Positions 36,039 to 44,063 of a stretch of DNA of 64,000 bases are shown piece by piece (the first letter of the stretch is position 1; every line of letters begins with the position of its first letter). The notes under the pieces are model-generated. The model had not been told where the DNA came from. It made no database searches and saw only the letters and a program-made list of their open reading frames with translations. The position numbers and the translations under genes are program-made. This stretch comes from Mycobacterium gastri (lineage in GTDB: Bacteria; Actinomycetota; Actinomycetes; Mycobacteriales; Mycobacteriaceae), in assembly GCF_002102175.1 (NCBI RefSeq), contig NZ_LQOX01000115.1, positions 1 to 64,000 on the forward strand. Reading direction: 5' to 3'.

Positions 36039-38672
36039 ATGACCACTACGCAAACCGAAAAAGCTTCACCCGTCGACGCACCCGCGGTCAGCGAGGACCG
36101 CAGACGCGAGGTCGACGCGTTAGTCGACGCGGCGGCGCGGGCGGCCCAGGCATTCCGCACGCTCGACCAGCAGCAGGTCGATGCGATCGTGGAGGCGATG
36201 GTGCGCGCCGGAGTTCGCGCGGCGGGCGAACTGGCCGGTGTGGCGATCGAGGAGACCGGCTTCGGTGTCTTCGAGGACAAGGTCGTCAAGAACTACGTGG
36301 CAACCGAGTTCCTGCACGACTATCTGCGCGACAAGAAATCGGTCGGCGTCATCGACGCCGACGTCGAGCACAACATCTCCTACGTCGCCGAGCCGATCGG
36401 GGTGGTGCTGGCCATCACCCCGGTGACCAACCCGACCTCGACGGTGCTGTTCAAGGCGATCGTGGCCGCAAAGACCCGCAACGCCATCCTGTTTCGGCCG
36501 TCGCCCTATGCGGTGCGCTCCTGTGAACGCAGCCTCGAAGTCCTGCGCACGGCCGCCGAAGCGGCCGGAATGCCGCCGGGGGCGCTGCAGGTCATCCCCG
36601 ACGCGGCCCACGAGGTCACGCACTATCTGTTCAAACATCCCCAGGTCGATTTCATCTGGGTGACCGGCGGCCCGAAGATCGTCGCGCTGGCGAACGCGGC
36701 CGGAAAACCGGGCCTGTCCGTCGGGCCCGGCAACGCGCCCATCTACATCCACAAGACCGCGGATCTCAAGGGCGCCGTCGTCGACATCCTGATCTCGAAA
36801 ACCTTTGACTCCTCCGTCATTTGCCCGGCCGAGCAGACCTGCGTCATCGACGACGAGATCTACGACGAGGTGATCGCCGAGTTCGAGCGGATGGGCGCCC
36901 AGCTGCTCACCCCCGAGCAGGCCGAGGCGGTGGCCGAGTTCGCGTTCGGCTGCGGCGACAAGATCTCGCTGGCGGCGGTCGGACAGAAGGCGTCGGAACT
37001 GGCCGCACGAGCCGGGTTCAGCGTGTCACCGACGGTGAAGGTGCTGCTGGCCCAGCTGCCGGCCGATCTGGACGAATTGGCCGCGCACCCGTTGGTGCAG
37101 GAAAAGTTGATGCCCGTGCTCGGAGTGGTGCGCGCGCGCAGCGTCGCGCACGCCATTGACGTCGCCGTCCTGGTCACCGAGCACGGGGGTCTGGGTCACA
37201 CCTCTGCGGTCTACGCCAACGACGAAAACGTCATCGAAGCATACGGTTTGGCGGTTCGCACCGGCCGCATCCTGGTCAACGCGCCCACATCGGTCGGAGC
37301 ACTGGGCGGCGTCTACAACAACCTGACGCCCACGTTCTCGCTGGGCTGCGGCACCTGGGGCGGGTCGAGCACCACCGAGAACGTCAACTACCGGCAACTG
37401 CTCAACATCAAGACCGTCTCGCGCCGCCGTACTCCGCCGCAGTGGTTCCGGGTCCCGTCCAACACCTACTTCAACGAAGGCGCGTTGGATAACCTGCGCG
37501 AGCTGGACTGCGAAACCGTGGTGCTGGTGACCGATGCCCTGACCGAGGAGCGCGGCGTGGTCGACACGCTGCGCTCCAAGTTGCGCACCAACCACGTGCA
37601 GGTGTTCGCCGAGGTCACCCCGGAGCCCGACGAGTCGACCATCCGCCGTGGCGTCGCGCTGCTGGCGCGGGTGCAACCCGATCTGCTGATCGCCGTCGGC
37701 GGCGGCTCGGTGCTGGACGCCGGCAAGGCGATCCGGCTGTTCTACGAACACCCGGAGAAGAGCCTCGACGAGCTAACGATGCCGTTCCTCGATCCCCGCA
37801 AGCGGGTAGCCGACTATCCGGTGGACCGTCATCGCGTTCAATTGGTCGCCGTCCCAACGACATCGGGCACCGGATCGGAAGTGTCGCCGGCTGCGGTGTT
37901 GACGGTGCGCGGCAAGAAGGAGACGCTGGTCGACTACAGCCTGGTGCCCGACCTGGCGATCGTCGACCCGGTGCTGACCTCGTCGATGCCGCAACAGCTG
38001 ACCGCCGACACCGGCATCGACGCGCTGACCCACGCGCTGGAGGCGGCTGTCTCGATCTTCGCCTCGCCGTACACCGATGCGTTGTGCGCCCAGGCGGCGC
38101 GGCTGATCTTCGACGCGCTGCCGCGAGCGTATGAGCATCCCAACGACCTGCCCGCGCGCACCGCCATGTCCAATGCGGCAACCCTTGCCGGGCTTGCGTT
38201 TTCGAACGCGTTCGTCGGGACGAATCATGCGCTCGCCCATGCCGTCGGCGCGAAATTCGGGATCTCGCACGGCCGGGCCAACGGGATCTTCCTTCCTCAT
38301 GTGCTGCGGTACAACGCAAGCCTGCCAAGCAAATTCATGCCCGCACCCGGATATTCGGCCTACGTCGCCCCGGACAAGTATGCGCAGCTGGGCCAGCTGA
38401 TCTTCGGCGGCCACGAGCCCGACGAGTGCCGCCGCCGGTTGTTCCAAGGGGTTGACGACCTGCTGGACCGGCTGAAGATGCCGCGGTCGTTGCGGGAGTT
38501 CGGCGTCGACGAAGAGGCTTTTTTGGAGGCGCTGCCGGCGTTGGCGATGACGGCCTTCGAGGATCTGAGCAACCGCACCAACCCGCGGATGCCGTTGGTC
38601 AGCGAGATCACCTCATTGCTTCGGCTGGGCTACTACGGTGACGGCGGCCTCGGGCAGTCACCCGGAAGCTGA
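36039..38672 (+). CDS. adhE: Bifunctional acetaldehyde-CoA / alcohol dehydrogenase AdhE
   Basis: 877 residues with the AdhE fusion. The N-terminal CoA-acylating aldehyde dehydrogenase (about 1-450) has the catalytic Cys262 in SSVICPAEQTC and the TGGP and GPGNAP loops. The C-terminal iron-dependent alcohol dehydrogenase (about 465-870) has GGGSVLDAGKAI, TTSGTGSEVSP, DALTHALEA and the iron-ligand region GTNHALAHAVGAKFGISHG. AdhE converts acetyl-CoA to ethanol with two NADH and forms spirosomes in fermenting bacteria. It is unexpected in an aerobic mycobacterium and is not part of the M. tuberculosis synteny. It stands alone. Confidence 0.92.
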   Translation: MTTTQTEKASPVDAPAVSEDRRREVDALVDAAARAAQAFRTLDQQQVDAIVEAMVRAGVRAAGELAGVAIEETGFGVFEDKVVKNYVATEFLHDYLRDKKSVGVIDADVEHNISYVAEPIGVVLAITPVTNPTSTVLFKAIVAAKTRNAILFRPSPYAVRSCERSLEVLRTAAEAAGMPPGALQVIPDAAHEVTHYLFKHPQVDFIWVTGGPKIVALANAAGKPGLSVGPGNAPIYIHKTADLKGAVVDILISKTFDSSVICPAEQTCVIDDEIYDEVIAEFERMGAQLLTPEQAEAVAEFAFGCGDKISLAAVGQKASELAARAGFSVSPTVKVLLAQLPADLDELAAHPLVQEKLMPVLGVVRARSVAHAIDVAVLVTEHGGLGHTSAVYANDENVIEAYGLAVRTGRILVNAPTSVGALGGVYNNLTPTFSLGCGTWGGSSTTENVNYRQLLNIKTVSRRRTPPQWFRVPSNTYFNEGALDNLRELDCETVVLVTDALTEERGVVDTLRSKLRTNHVQVFAEVTPEPDESTIRRGVALLARVQPDLLIAVGGGSVLDAGKAIRLFYEHPEKSLDELTMPFLDPRKRVADYPVDRHRVQLVAVPTTSGTGSEVSPAAVLTVRGKKETLVDYSLVPDLAIVDPVLTSSMPQQLTADTGIDALTHALEAAVSIFASPYTDALCAQAARLIFDALPRAYEHPNDLPARTAMSNAATLAGLAFSNAFVGTNHALAHAVGAKFGISHGRANGIFLPHVLRYNASLPSKFMPAPGYSAYVAPDKYAQLGQLIFGGHEPDECRRRLFQGVDDLLDRLKMPRSLREFGVDEEAFLEALPALAMTAFEDLSNRTNPRMPLVSEITSLLRLGYYGDGGLGQSPGS

Positions 38673-38757
38673 CCGGTTGCCGCGATTCCCCGGACGTTTC
38701 GACCGGCGTCGAGCATGATGATGCTGGCCAGCAGTCCTTTCCCGCGAAAGGAGCACC

Positions 38758-39510
38758 ATGAACGCCGCGGCGTTGGCGGGGACAATCGTCGGTTCGCTCT
38801 TGTTGCCGGTCACGGGCCTGATCCTGCTGATCATCGGAATACGGAAACGTTCGGCGGCCCGTAAACAAGCCTCGATCGGGTACTCGCCGGGCTACCCGCC
38901 GCCTGGCTATCCGCCTGGCTATCCGTCGGGCTATCCGGCAGCCGGTCCGCCGGGCTACGGCGGGTACCCACCGGGTTATCCGATGCCGCCGCAGCCGACA
39001 CCGCCGAAGTCGGCCGGCACCGGCTTCATCGTCGCTGGCATGGTGCTGGTTGCCGTAGGCGCGCTGGCACTGGTCGGGACCCTCGCCAATGCCGTACGAC
39101 ACTCCAGCCGCCTGGCGATCGGCGACTGCCTGACCAACGCGATCCTGACCGACAAACCCGATTGGCACCCGAGCAGTTGCTCGAACCCGGACGCGGTGCT
39201 CCAATACGCCGCCAACACCGACTCCAAAGGAAATTGTCCGGACGGCAAACGGAACGACAGCAGCTATCTGTCGGCGGAGCACAACGGCGTACGGATGTGC
39301 TTTGCAGCCAACCTTCTTCAGGGCCAGTGCTACGCCTCCGAGCACGACGACAAGACGGTCCGCCAAACAAGCTGCACCAGCGGCACCGTCAGGGTCGTCA
39401 AACGAATCGACGGCAGCACCGACGCGTCCGCCTGTCCCAAACGCACCCGTGCCCTGACGTATACACAACCGAAAAGGACCTACTGCACCGAACGCGTCGG
39501 CAGGAATTGA
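38758..39510 (+). CDS. Membrane protein with Pro/Tyr-rich repeat and Cys-rich outer domain
   Basis: 250 residues. An N-terminal helix (about 5-27), a cytoplasmic-type proline/tyrosine repeat (YPPGYP/GYPSGYP, about 41-78), and a second helix (GFIVAGMVLVAVGALALVGTL, about 88-108) are seen. An outer domain with paired cysteines (GDCL, SSCSN, GNCPDG, MCFAA, QCYAS, SCTSG, ACPK, YCTE) ends the protein. The layout resembles actinobacterial LppU/septum-associated proteins. RBS GAAAGGAG precedes the ATG. Function unknown. Confidence 0.8.
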   Translation: MNAAALAGTIVGSLLLPVTGLILLIIGIRKRSAARKQASIGYSPGYPPPGYPPGYPSGYPAAGPPGYGGYPPGYPMPPQPTPPKSAGTGFIVAGMVLVAVGALALVGTLANAVRHSSRLAIGDCLTNAILTDKPDWHPSSCSNPDAVLQYAANTDSKGNCPDGKRNDSSYLSAEHNGVRMCFAANLLQGQCYASEHDDKTVRQTSCTSGTVRVVKRIDGSTDASACPKRTRALTYTQPKRTYCTERVGRN

Positions 39511-39636
39511 ATCCCGCGCTTCGCGGTCGGTTTCGGCCGCCAACGGCCATCAACGGCGGCGTCACCTCGACGCCACTGCCCCGGTGCTGCCGGCCACGAT
39601 ATCCTGTTCCGCAATTCGCTTGATTAGACGCACTTT

Positions 39637-40073
39637 TCAACGCGTAACCACGATGCCGACGACGCCCAGCGCCCAGCGCCCAGCGCCCAGCGCCCAGCGC
39701 CCAGACGGGATATTGCACCGTCCAGGCCAGCCGGAACCAATCGAACGAGTAGTCGTCGGTGATCTCGAGGATCATTCCCATCGCCTGCATGACCAGCAGG
39801 GCAGCGAAGAAGCCGGCCATGTTGACGATGCCCTTGGCGGTACCCAGCGTCGCGCTGGAGTTGAACGTCCGCGCGAAGTCCAGTCCGCTCATCGACGCCG
39901 GTCCTCCGACGGAGATGACGACGACCAGGCAGCACCACGAACGTCGACAGCACTCCGGGGCTGGCCGAAAAGCGCTGTGCGGCTTCCATACCGGAGACGC
40001 CCAACGTGGTGCGGTCCAAGACGGCGACAATATATGCCGCCAGCCCGACAGCCCAGACAATCCAGGGACGCAT
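39637..40073 (-). pseudogene. Broken MFS transporter
   Basis: The N-terminus reads MRPWIVWAVGLAAYIVAVLD...RFSASPGVLSTFVVL. A frameshift follows, and most of the middle (about 300 residues) is deleted. The C-terminus resumes with SGLDFARTFNSSATLGTAKG and DYSFDWFRLAWTVQYPVWALG. The original ending (VVGIVVTR, stop 39637) is thrown out of frame by an expanded 7-bp repeat at 39664-39705. Three separate lesions show it is dead. Confidence 0.8.
39664..39705. repeat. Heptanucleotide repeat (GCCCAGC)x6
   Basis: Six tandem 7-bp units GCCCAGC, the last ending in A. The repeat lies in the MFS pseudogene where the ancestral codons TGG GCG CTG GGC GTC already contain two units. Four extra units add 28 nt and shift the frame. 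Confidence 0.9.
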
Positions 40074-40122
40074 CGACCCGGTGTCGCGTATTGGGGCCGG
40101 TACACCCAAGTCGGATCTGTAA

Positions 40123-40150
40123 TGTACATTTGTACATGTACATTCGTACA
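40123..40150. promoter_or_regulatory. Doubled TetR operator upstream of mmr
   Basis: Two abutting 14-bp palindromes, TGTACATTTGTACA (40123-40136) and TGTACATTCGTACA (40137-40150), end 12 nt before the mmr start. The TetR gene behind mmr is similar to Rv3066, reported to bind a 14-bp palindrome at its promoter. Confidence 0.8.
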
Positions 40151-40162
40151 CGAGGAGGGGTC

Positions 40163-40486
40163 TTGGCTTATCTGTTTCTGTTCTGCGCGATTTTCGCCGA
40201 GGCGGTGGCGACCAGTCTGCTCAAGAGCACCGAAGGGTTCACCCGGCTGTGGCCGACCGTGGTCTGCCTGGCCGGTTACGCCGTCGCGTTCGTTCTGCTG
40301 GCGTTGTCGATCGCGCGCGGCATGCAGACCGACGTCGCCTATGCGTTGTGGTCGGCGATCGGCACGGCCGCCATCGTGCTGATCGCCGTGCTGTTCCTCG
40401 GCTCGCCGGTGTCGCTGGCCAAGGTCCTGGGCGTCGGGCTGATCATCGGCGGGGTACTCACGTTGAACCTTGCCGGTGCGCATTGA
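40163..40486 (+). CDS. mmr: Small multidrug resistance efflux pump Mmr
   Basis: 107 residues from a TTG at 40163 (GAGGAGGGG upstream), four helices. The essential Glu in LFCAIFAEAVATSLLKST is at residue 13, followed by LSIARGMQTDVAYALWSAIGTAA and the LNLAGAH end. This matches M. tuberculosis Mmr (Rv3065), a proton-coupled exporter of cationic dyes and quaternary ammonium compounds. The stop overlaps the TetR start by TTGA, so the two are translationally coupled. Confidence 0.93.
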   Translation: MAYLFLFCAIFAEAVATSLLKSTEGFTRLWPTVVCLAGYAVAFVLLALSIARGMQTDVAYALWSAIGTAAIVLIAVLFLGSPVSLAKVLGVGLIIGGVLTLNLAGAH

Positions 40487-41040
40487 CCGCGGAATCCCAC
40501 CGCCGCCCCCGCGATCCGGTCGGGCGCCGACAGGCGATCATCGAGGCGGCGGTGCGGGTGATCGCCCGCCATGGCCTCGGGGAACTGACGCACCGCCGAG
40601 TCGCCGCGGAGGCCGATGTTCCGGTCGGGTCGACGACGTACTACTTCAGCGACCTCGGGACCCTGCGCGAAGCCGCACTCGCCCACGCCGCGACGAGCGC
40701 AGCCGATTGGCTGGAGCAGTGGCGGCGCGATCTCGACCGGGCCGCCGATCTTCCCGTCACCCTGGCGCGGCTCACCGCCGAATACCTGACCGACCCGGAC
40801 CGGCACCGCACCCTGAGCGAGCTGTACGTCGCGGCAAGTCACCGGCCGGAGTTGCAGTCCCTGGCTCGGCTCTGGCCCGAGGGCCTGGTCGCGCTGCTCG
40901 AACCGCGCATCGGCCGACGGGCCGCCGAGGCAGTCACGGTGTTTCTCGACGGCGCCACGGTGCATTCGCTGATAACCGGCACGCCGCTCAGCGTCGAGGC
41001 GCTCACGGATGCGGTCGCCCGACTGGCGGCCGACACCTGA
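40483..41040 (+). CDS. TetR regulator of mmr (Rv3066-like)
   Basis: 185 residues from the TTG at 40483, overlapping the mmr stop. HTH: QAIIEAAVRVIARHGLGELTHRRVAAEADVPVGSTTYYFSDLG; the ligand domain ends VHSLITGTPLSVEALTDAVARL. The close match to Rv3066, the doubled operator and the coupling to mmr all support auto- and mmr repression relieved by cationic drugs. It is followed by a long hairpin. Confidence 0.88.
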   Translation: MTAESHRRPRDPVGRRQAIIEAAVRVIARHGLGELTHRRVAAEADVPVGSTTYYFSDLGTLREAALAHAATSAADWLEQWRRDLDRAADLPVTLARLTAEYLTDPDRHRTLSELYVAASHRPELQSLARLWPEGLVALLEPRIGRRAAEAVTVFLDGATVHSLITGTPLSVEALTDAVARLAADT

Positions 41041-41059
41041 GCACGATGCCTCGGCGAAC

Positions 41060-41105
41060 GTGACGCCAGTGTCACCCTCGGGGCCGAGCGTGACACTGGC
41101 GTCAC
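41060..41105. terminator. Long hairpin after the mmr operon
   Basis: Perfect 16-bp arms (GTGACGCCAGTGTCAC, 41060-41075; its complement 41090-41105) with an inner CTCGG/CCGAG stem give about 21 paired bases and a tiny loop. No U-tract, as is common for mycobacterial terminators. It follows the TetR stop by 19 nt. Confidence 0.7.
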
Positions 41106-41212
41106 GCTGAGTACCGGAACTGGGCGAGGGGTCCGGCGACGCGCGCGGGCGCGTCGAAGGATAGATCAGCGTCGCAGTTTTTCGCTCGTGCCTAATTGGG
41201 AACTCTCCATCC

Positions 41213-41461
41213 ATGAGCACCCCACCGGACGTAAGGAGACTCATCGACGCCCTCGCCGAGGATGTCTACGACGCCTACTACGGCGTCGAATATTCCGGAC
41301 CTCAGTACAGCAGGGGGCAGGGAATGCGGGCGGCACGGTATCTGGCGAGAAAGCTGATTCGCCAGGGCTGGCGAAAAAGCGCTGACCACAGCCTGCCCTA
41401 TTGCCCGCATGGGATACCGACGTGTTACAGCCCTGCGCCGCACCAGCGCTGCGAGCCGTAA
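41213..41461 (+). CDS. Small hypothetical protein
   Basis: 82 residues from ATG 41213. A helical start (VRRLIDALAEDVYDAYY) is followed by a basic RAARYLARKLIRQGW segment and a Cys/Pro-rich tail (YCPHGIPTC...RCEP). No family recognised. It stands between the hairpin at 41060 and the hydroxyacyl-CoA dehydrogenase. Support is by composition only. Confidence 0.45.
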   Translation: MSTPPDVRRLIDALAEDVYDAYYGVEYSGPQYSRGQGMRAARYLARKLIRQGWRKSADHSLPYCPHGIPTCYSPAPHQRCEP

Positions 41462-41611
41462 GCGACAACTGACTCTCGCCGGGCGCACGTGCCTCGGCGT
41501 CGCGGTCACCAGGCCCGCTTGCGACCATTGGATACAAAGAGTCGGGCGGTTGCTCGCCGCTGGCCGGCGCGGCGTCGCGGCGCAACCACTTCAACGGTAA
41601 TGGGACAGGGC

Positions 41612-42541
41612 ATGAACACTGACAAGATCGACGATGAGAATATCGGCGCGGCTACCCGGCATTCGACGACCTACGCGATTCCCGCCGACGTCGAACAACG
41701 GCCCGTTCTGGTCGTCGGAGCAGGTACGCTCGGCGCTCGTATCGCGCTGATGTTCGCTCTGGGCGGCAGCCGGGTACGCATCTACAACCGCACCCCGGAT
41801 CGCGCCGAATCCGCCAAGCGCTTCGTGGCCGAGCAACTACCGCACGTGCGCGACATGCTCGCTGTGACCGGGCCGGCGGGAACCGTTGAGGTCGTCACAC
41901 CGCTCGAGGATGCCGTTGCCGGGGCCTGGCTCATCATCGAGTCGGTGGCAGAAGATCTCGCGATCAAGCGGCCACTGCTGGCCGCTATCGACGAACTCGC
42001 CGACCAGGACGCGATCGTGGCGACCAACTCTTCGTCGTATCCGAGCAGCCAGATGGCCGGCGCCGTCAAGCACCCCGAGCGGCTGTTGAACATGCATTTC
42101 CTGATGCCCCCGCTTGCGAACAGTGTCGAATTGATGTCCTGCGGCACGACCGACAGCGCCATCATCGACACGCTGAAAAAACTTCTGCCCTGCTACCGGC
42201 TGGTGCCGTTCGAGGTGCGGGGGGAGAGCGTCGGCTTCATCTTCAACCGCATCTGGGCCGCCATCAAACGCGAGGCGCTGATGGTCGTGCAGGAGGGCGT
42301 GGCGACGCCCGAGGATGTCGACCGGATCTTTCAGGACGTCTTCCGCTCACCCGCCGGGCCGTTCCGCATGATGGATCAGATCGGTCTCGACGTGGTGCTC
42401 GACGTCGAGGAGCACTACGCGCAGGTCCGCGACGGCATACCCGAAGGCCCGCGCCTGCTGCTGCGCGAATACCTCGCTCGCGGGGACTTCGGAGTCAAGA
42501 GTGGCCGCGGGTTCTACTCCGACTATGACGCCGTGCTGTAG
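41612..42541 (+). CDS. 3-hydroxyacyl-CoA dehydrogenase family protein
   Basis: 309 residues from the ATG at 41612 (GGGACAGGG upstream). The NAD-binding Rossmann motif VVGAGTLGARIALMFALGG is at about 29-47. ATNSSSYPSSQMA and the MHFLMPPLANSVELM active-site block follow, where the catalytic His is in NMHF. The C-terminal domain has VGFIFNRIWAAIKREALMVVQEG. It differs from classic FadB in length and in the PPxAN replacement for PVxxMPL, so the substrate may be unusual. It begins a cluster with PhyH and an enoyl-CoA hydratase fusion. Confidence 0.85.
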   Translation: MNTDKIDDENIGAATRHSTTYAIPADVEQRPVLVVGAGTLGARIALMFALGGSRVRIYNRTPDRAESAKRFVAEQLPHVRDMLAVTGPAGTVEVVTPLEDAVAGAWLIIESVAEDLAIKRPLLAAIDELADQDAIVATNSSSYPSSQMAGAVKHPERLLNMHFLMPPLANSVELMSCGTTDSAIIDTLKKLLPCYRLVPFEVRGESVGFIFNRIWAAIKREALMVVQEGVATPEDVDRIFQDVFRSPAGPFRMMDQIGLDVVLDVEEHYAQVRDGIPEGPRLLLREYLARGDFGVKSGRGFYSDYDAVL

Positions 42542-42817
42542 TCCTTTGTGCCGCAATGGTTTTCAGGGTACTTCGGTACGCCACTTTCGTCGCCATCGGC
42601 AGGCAGCCGACGACGGTGGTTATCCACCTTACGATTTCGTGGCCCAGTCGCAACGGTTCGCTGTCTCGGCGGGTGTGGTCTGATCGCGCGCGCCGTCGCC
42701 GACGGCGTCGGCGAGATCGTCCGGCGATTGCGTACCGATTGGATTTCCTTGACCGAAGACGCCATGCTCCGTAGTGCAAAGAGAAACATCTGTGTTGCCT
42801 AGTGACACGGAGGAGTG

Positions 42818-44062
42818 ATGGGAACTGACCGGGCCGGCACCGGGCTGCCGTGGGTCGACGCAATCGCGGACTCGTTTGCGCCCTACTCGTTCACCGACTT
42901 CCACCTCACGAACCTGCCCGCCCTCAACCGCCAACACGGGTTCATGGTGGCCGACGACCTCGCGGGCGCGCCTCCCCTGGCCTTCCGCGTTCCCGACGGC
43001 ACCACCTTCACCTGGAGAGCAACCCTGCGGGGAGTCGAAGCCGTCGCCGGTGAGGCTGAGGCCGCGACTCTGGTCCAGGTGGACGAGGCGACCTTCTCGG
43101 AGTTCCTACATGCCCTGCTGACCGCCAGCGGATCGGTGCGCACCGACCGGGCACGGGTCATCCGCGGCTCGGTGGACGGGTGGCGGCGCTGGGAGCCGGC
43201 AATCCGAACGCTGTTGAGCGGCTTGCCGATCTACACCGACGCGGTGTGGGACTCTCTCGTCGGCGCCGACGGCCGACCGCTGGACCTGTACCGCTCATTC
43301 GCCCCCGACGACGACCCGGACGAGATGCGCCACTTCTTCGAGGTTGCCGGTTACCTCCATATTCGCGGCGTCTACACGGCCTCCGAAGCCGAAACTCTGG
43401 GCATGGAGGTGGAGCAGGTGCGGGCCCGCGCCGAACCCGGCGATCCTTTCTCATGGTGGTCGGTCAACGCCGACGGTGCGGAGGTGGTGACCCGGATCAA
43501 CTATCTCGGCCGGTATTCGGCTGCGCTGCAGCAACTCTGCTTCGACGAGCGCCTGACCCACTTCGCCCATTTGGCCAACCCGAACCTGAGAGTGTGCGAC
43601 GACCGCCTCGACGGCCCGATGGTCTTCATCAAGAATTCCAACGTGGTCCAGGGCGACGGCGACCTGGGCTGGCACGTGGACGACGGCATCGGCGGCCACC
43701 CGGTGATATGCCCCCTGGTTCAGGCCGGCATACAACTCGACGTCGCCGACGCCGTCAACGGTCAGCTGATGGTGCTGGCCGGGTCGCACCGCCACACCAA
43801 GCACTGGATGCAGTGGGGCCAAGAGGGCACACTTCCCGTGGTCAGGCTTCAGACTCAGCCGGGCGACCTGACATTGCACTACGGCGACACCATGCACAGC
43901 ACACCGCCGCCCACCGGCGCCAACGCCGGCCGGCGGGTGCTGTATTACAAGTTCGCCGAGGAGAAGACGTTTCACTTCGTGCCGGCGGGATGCCATTACA
44001 ACGACGCCCTGTTCCGGACGGACTCCAGCGGCAAGGTGGCTACCCGCGCCGCCACCTACTGA
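42818..44062 (+). CDS. PhyH-like Fe(II)/2-oxoglutarate dioxygenase
   Basis: 414 residues from ATG 42818 (GGAGG site close upstream). The metal triad is visible: GWHVDDGIGGHP supplies His286 and Asp288, and YGDTMHSTPPPTG supplies His360; the 2-oxoglutarate Arg lies about 11 residues later in GRRVLYYKF. The first 140 residues contain an extra domain (FTDFHLTNLPALN...) not normal for PhyH. The gene ends 1 nt before the enoyl-CoA hydratase ATG. Phytanoyl-CoA hydroxylation or another small-molecule hydroxylation is possible; the substrate is not known. The 276-nt gap upstream shows no gene. Confidence 0.8.
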   Translation: MGTDRAGTGLPWVDAIADSFAPYSFTDFHLTNLPALNRQHGFMVADDLAGAPPLAFRVPDGTTFTWRATLRGVEAVAGEAEAATLVQVDEATFSEFLHALLTASGSVRTDRARVIRGSVDGWRRWEPAIRTLLSGLPIYTDAVWDSLVGADGRPLDLYRSFAPDDDPDEMRHFFEVAGYLHIRGVYTASEAETLGMEVEQVRARAEPGDPFSWWSVNADGAEVVTRINYLGRYSAALQQLCFDERLTHFAHLANPNLRVCDDRLDGPMVFIKNSNVVQGDGDLGWHVDDGIGGHPVICPLVQAGIQLDVADAVNGQLMVLAGSHRHTKHWMQWGQEGTLPVVRLQTQPGDLTLHYGDTMHSTPPPTGANAGRRVLYYKFAEEKTFHFVPAGCHYNDALFRTDSSGKVATRAATY

Positions 44063-44063
44063 G

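Noticed and set aside
42542..42817. 84-residue frame between the dehydrogenase and PhyH genes
   Set aside because: No ribosome site, Arg/Ser-rich random-looking product and competing frames of equal length.
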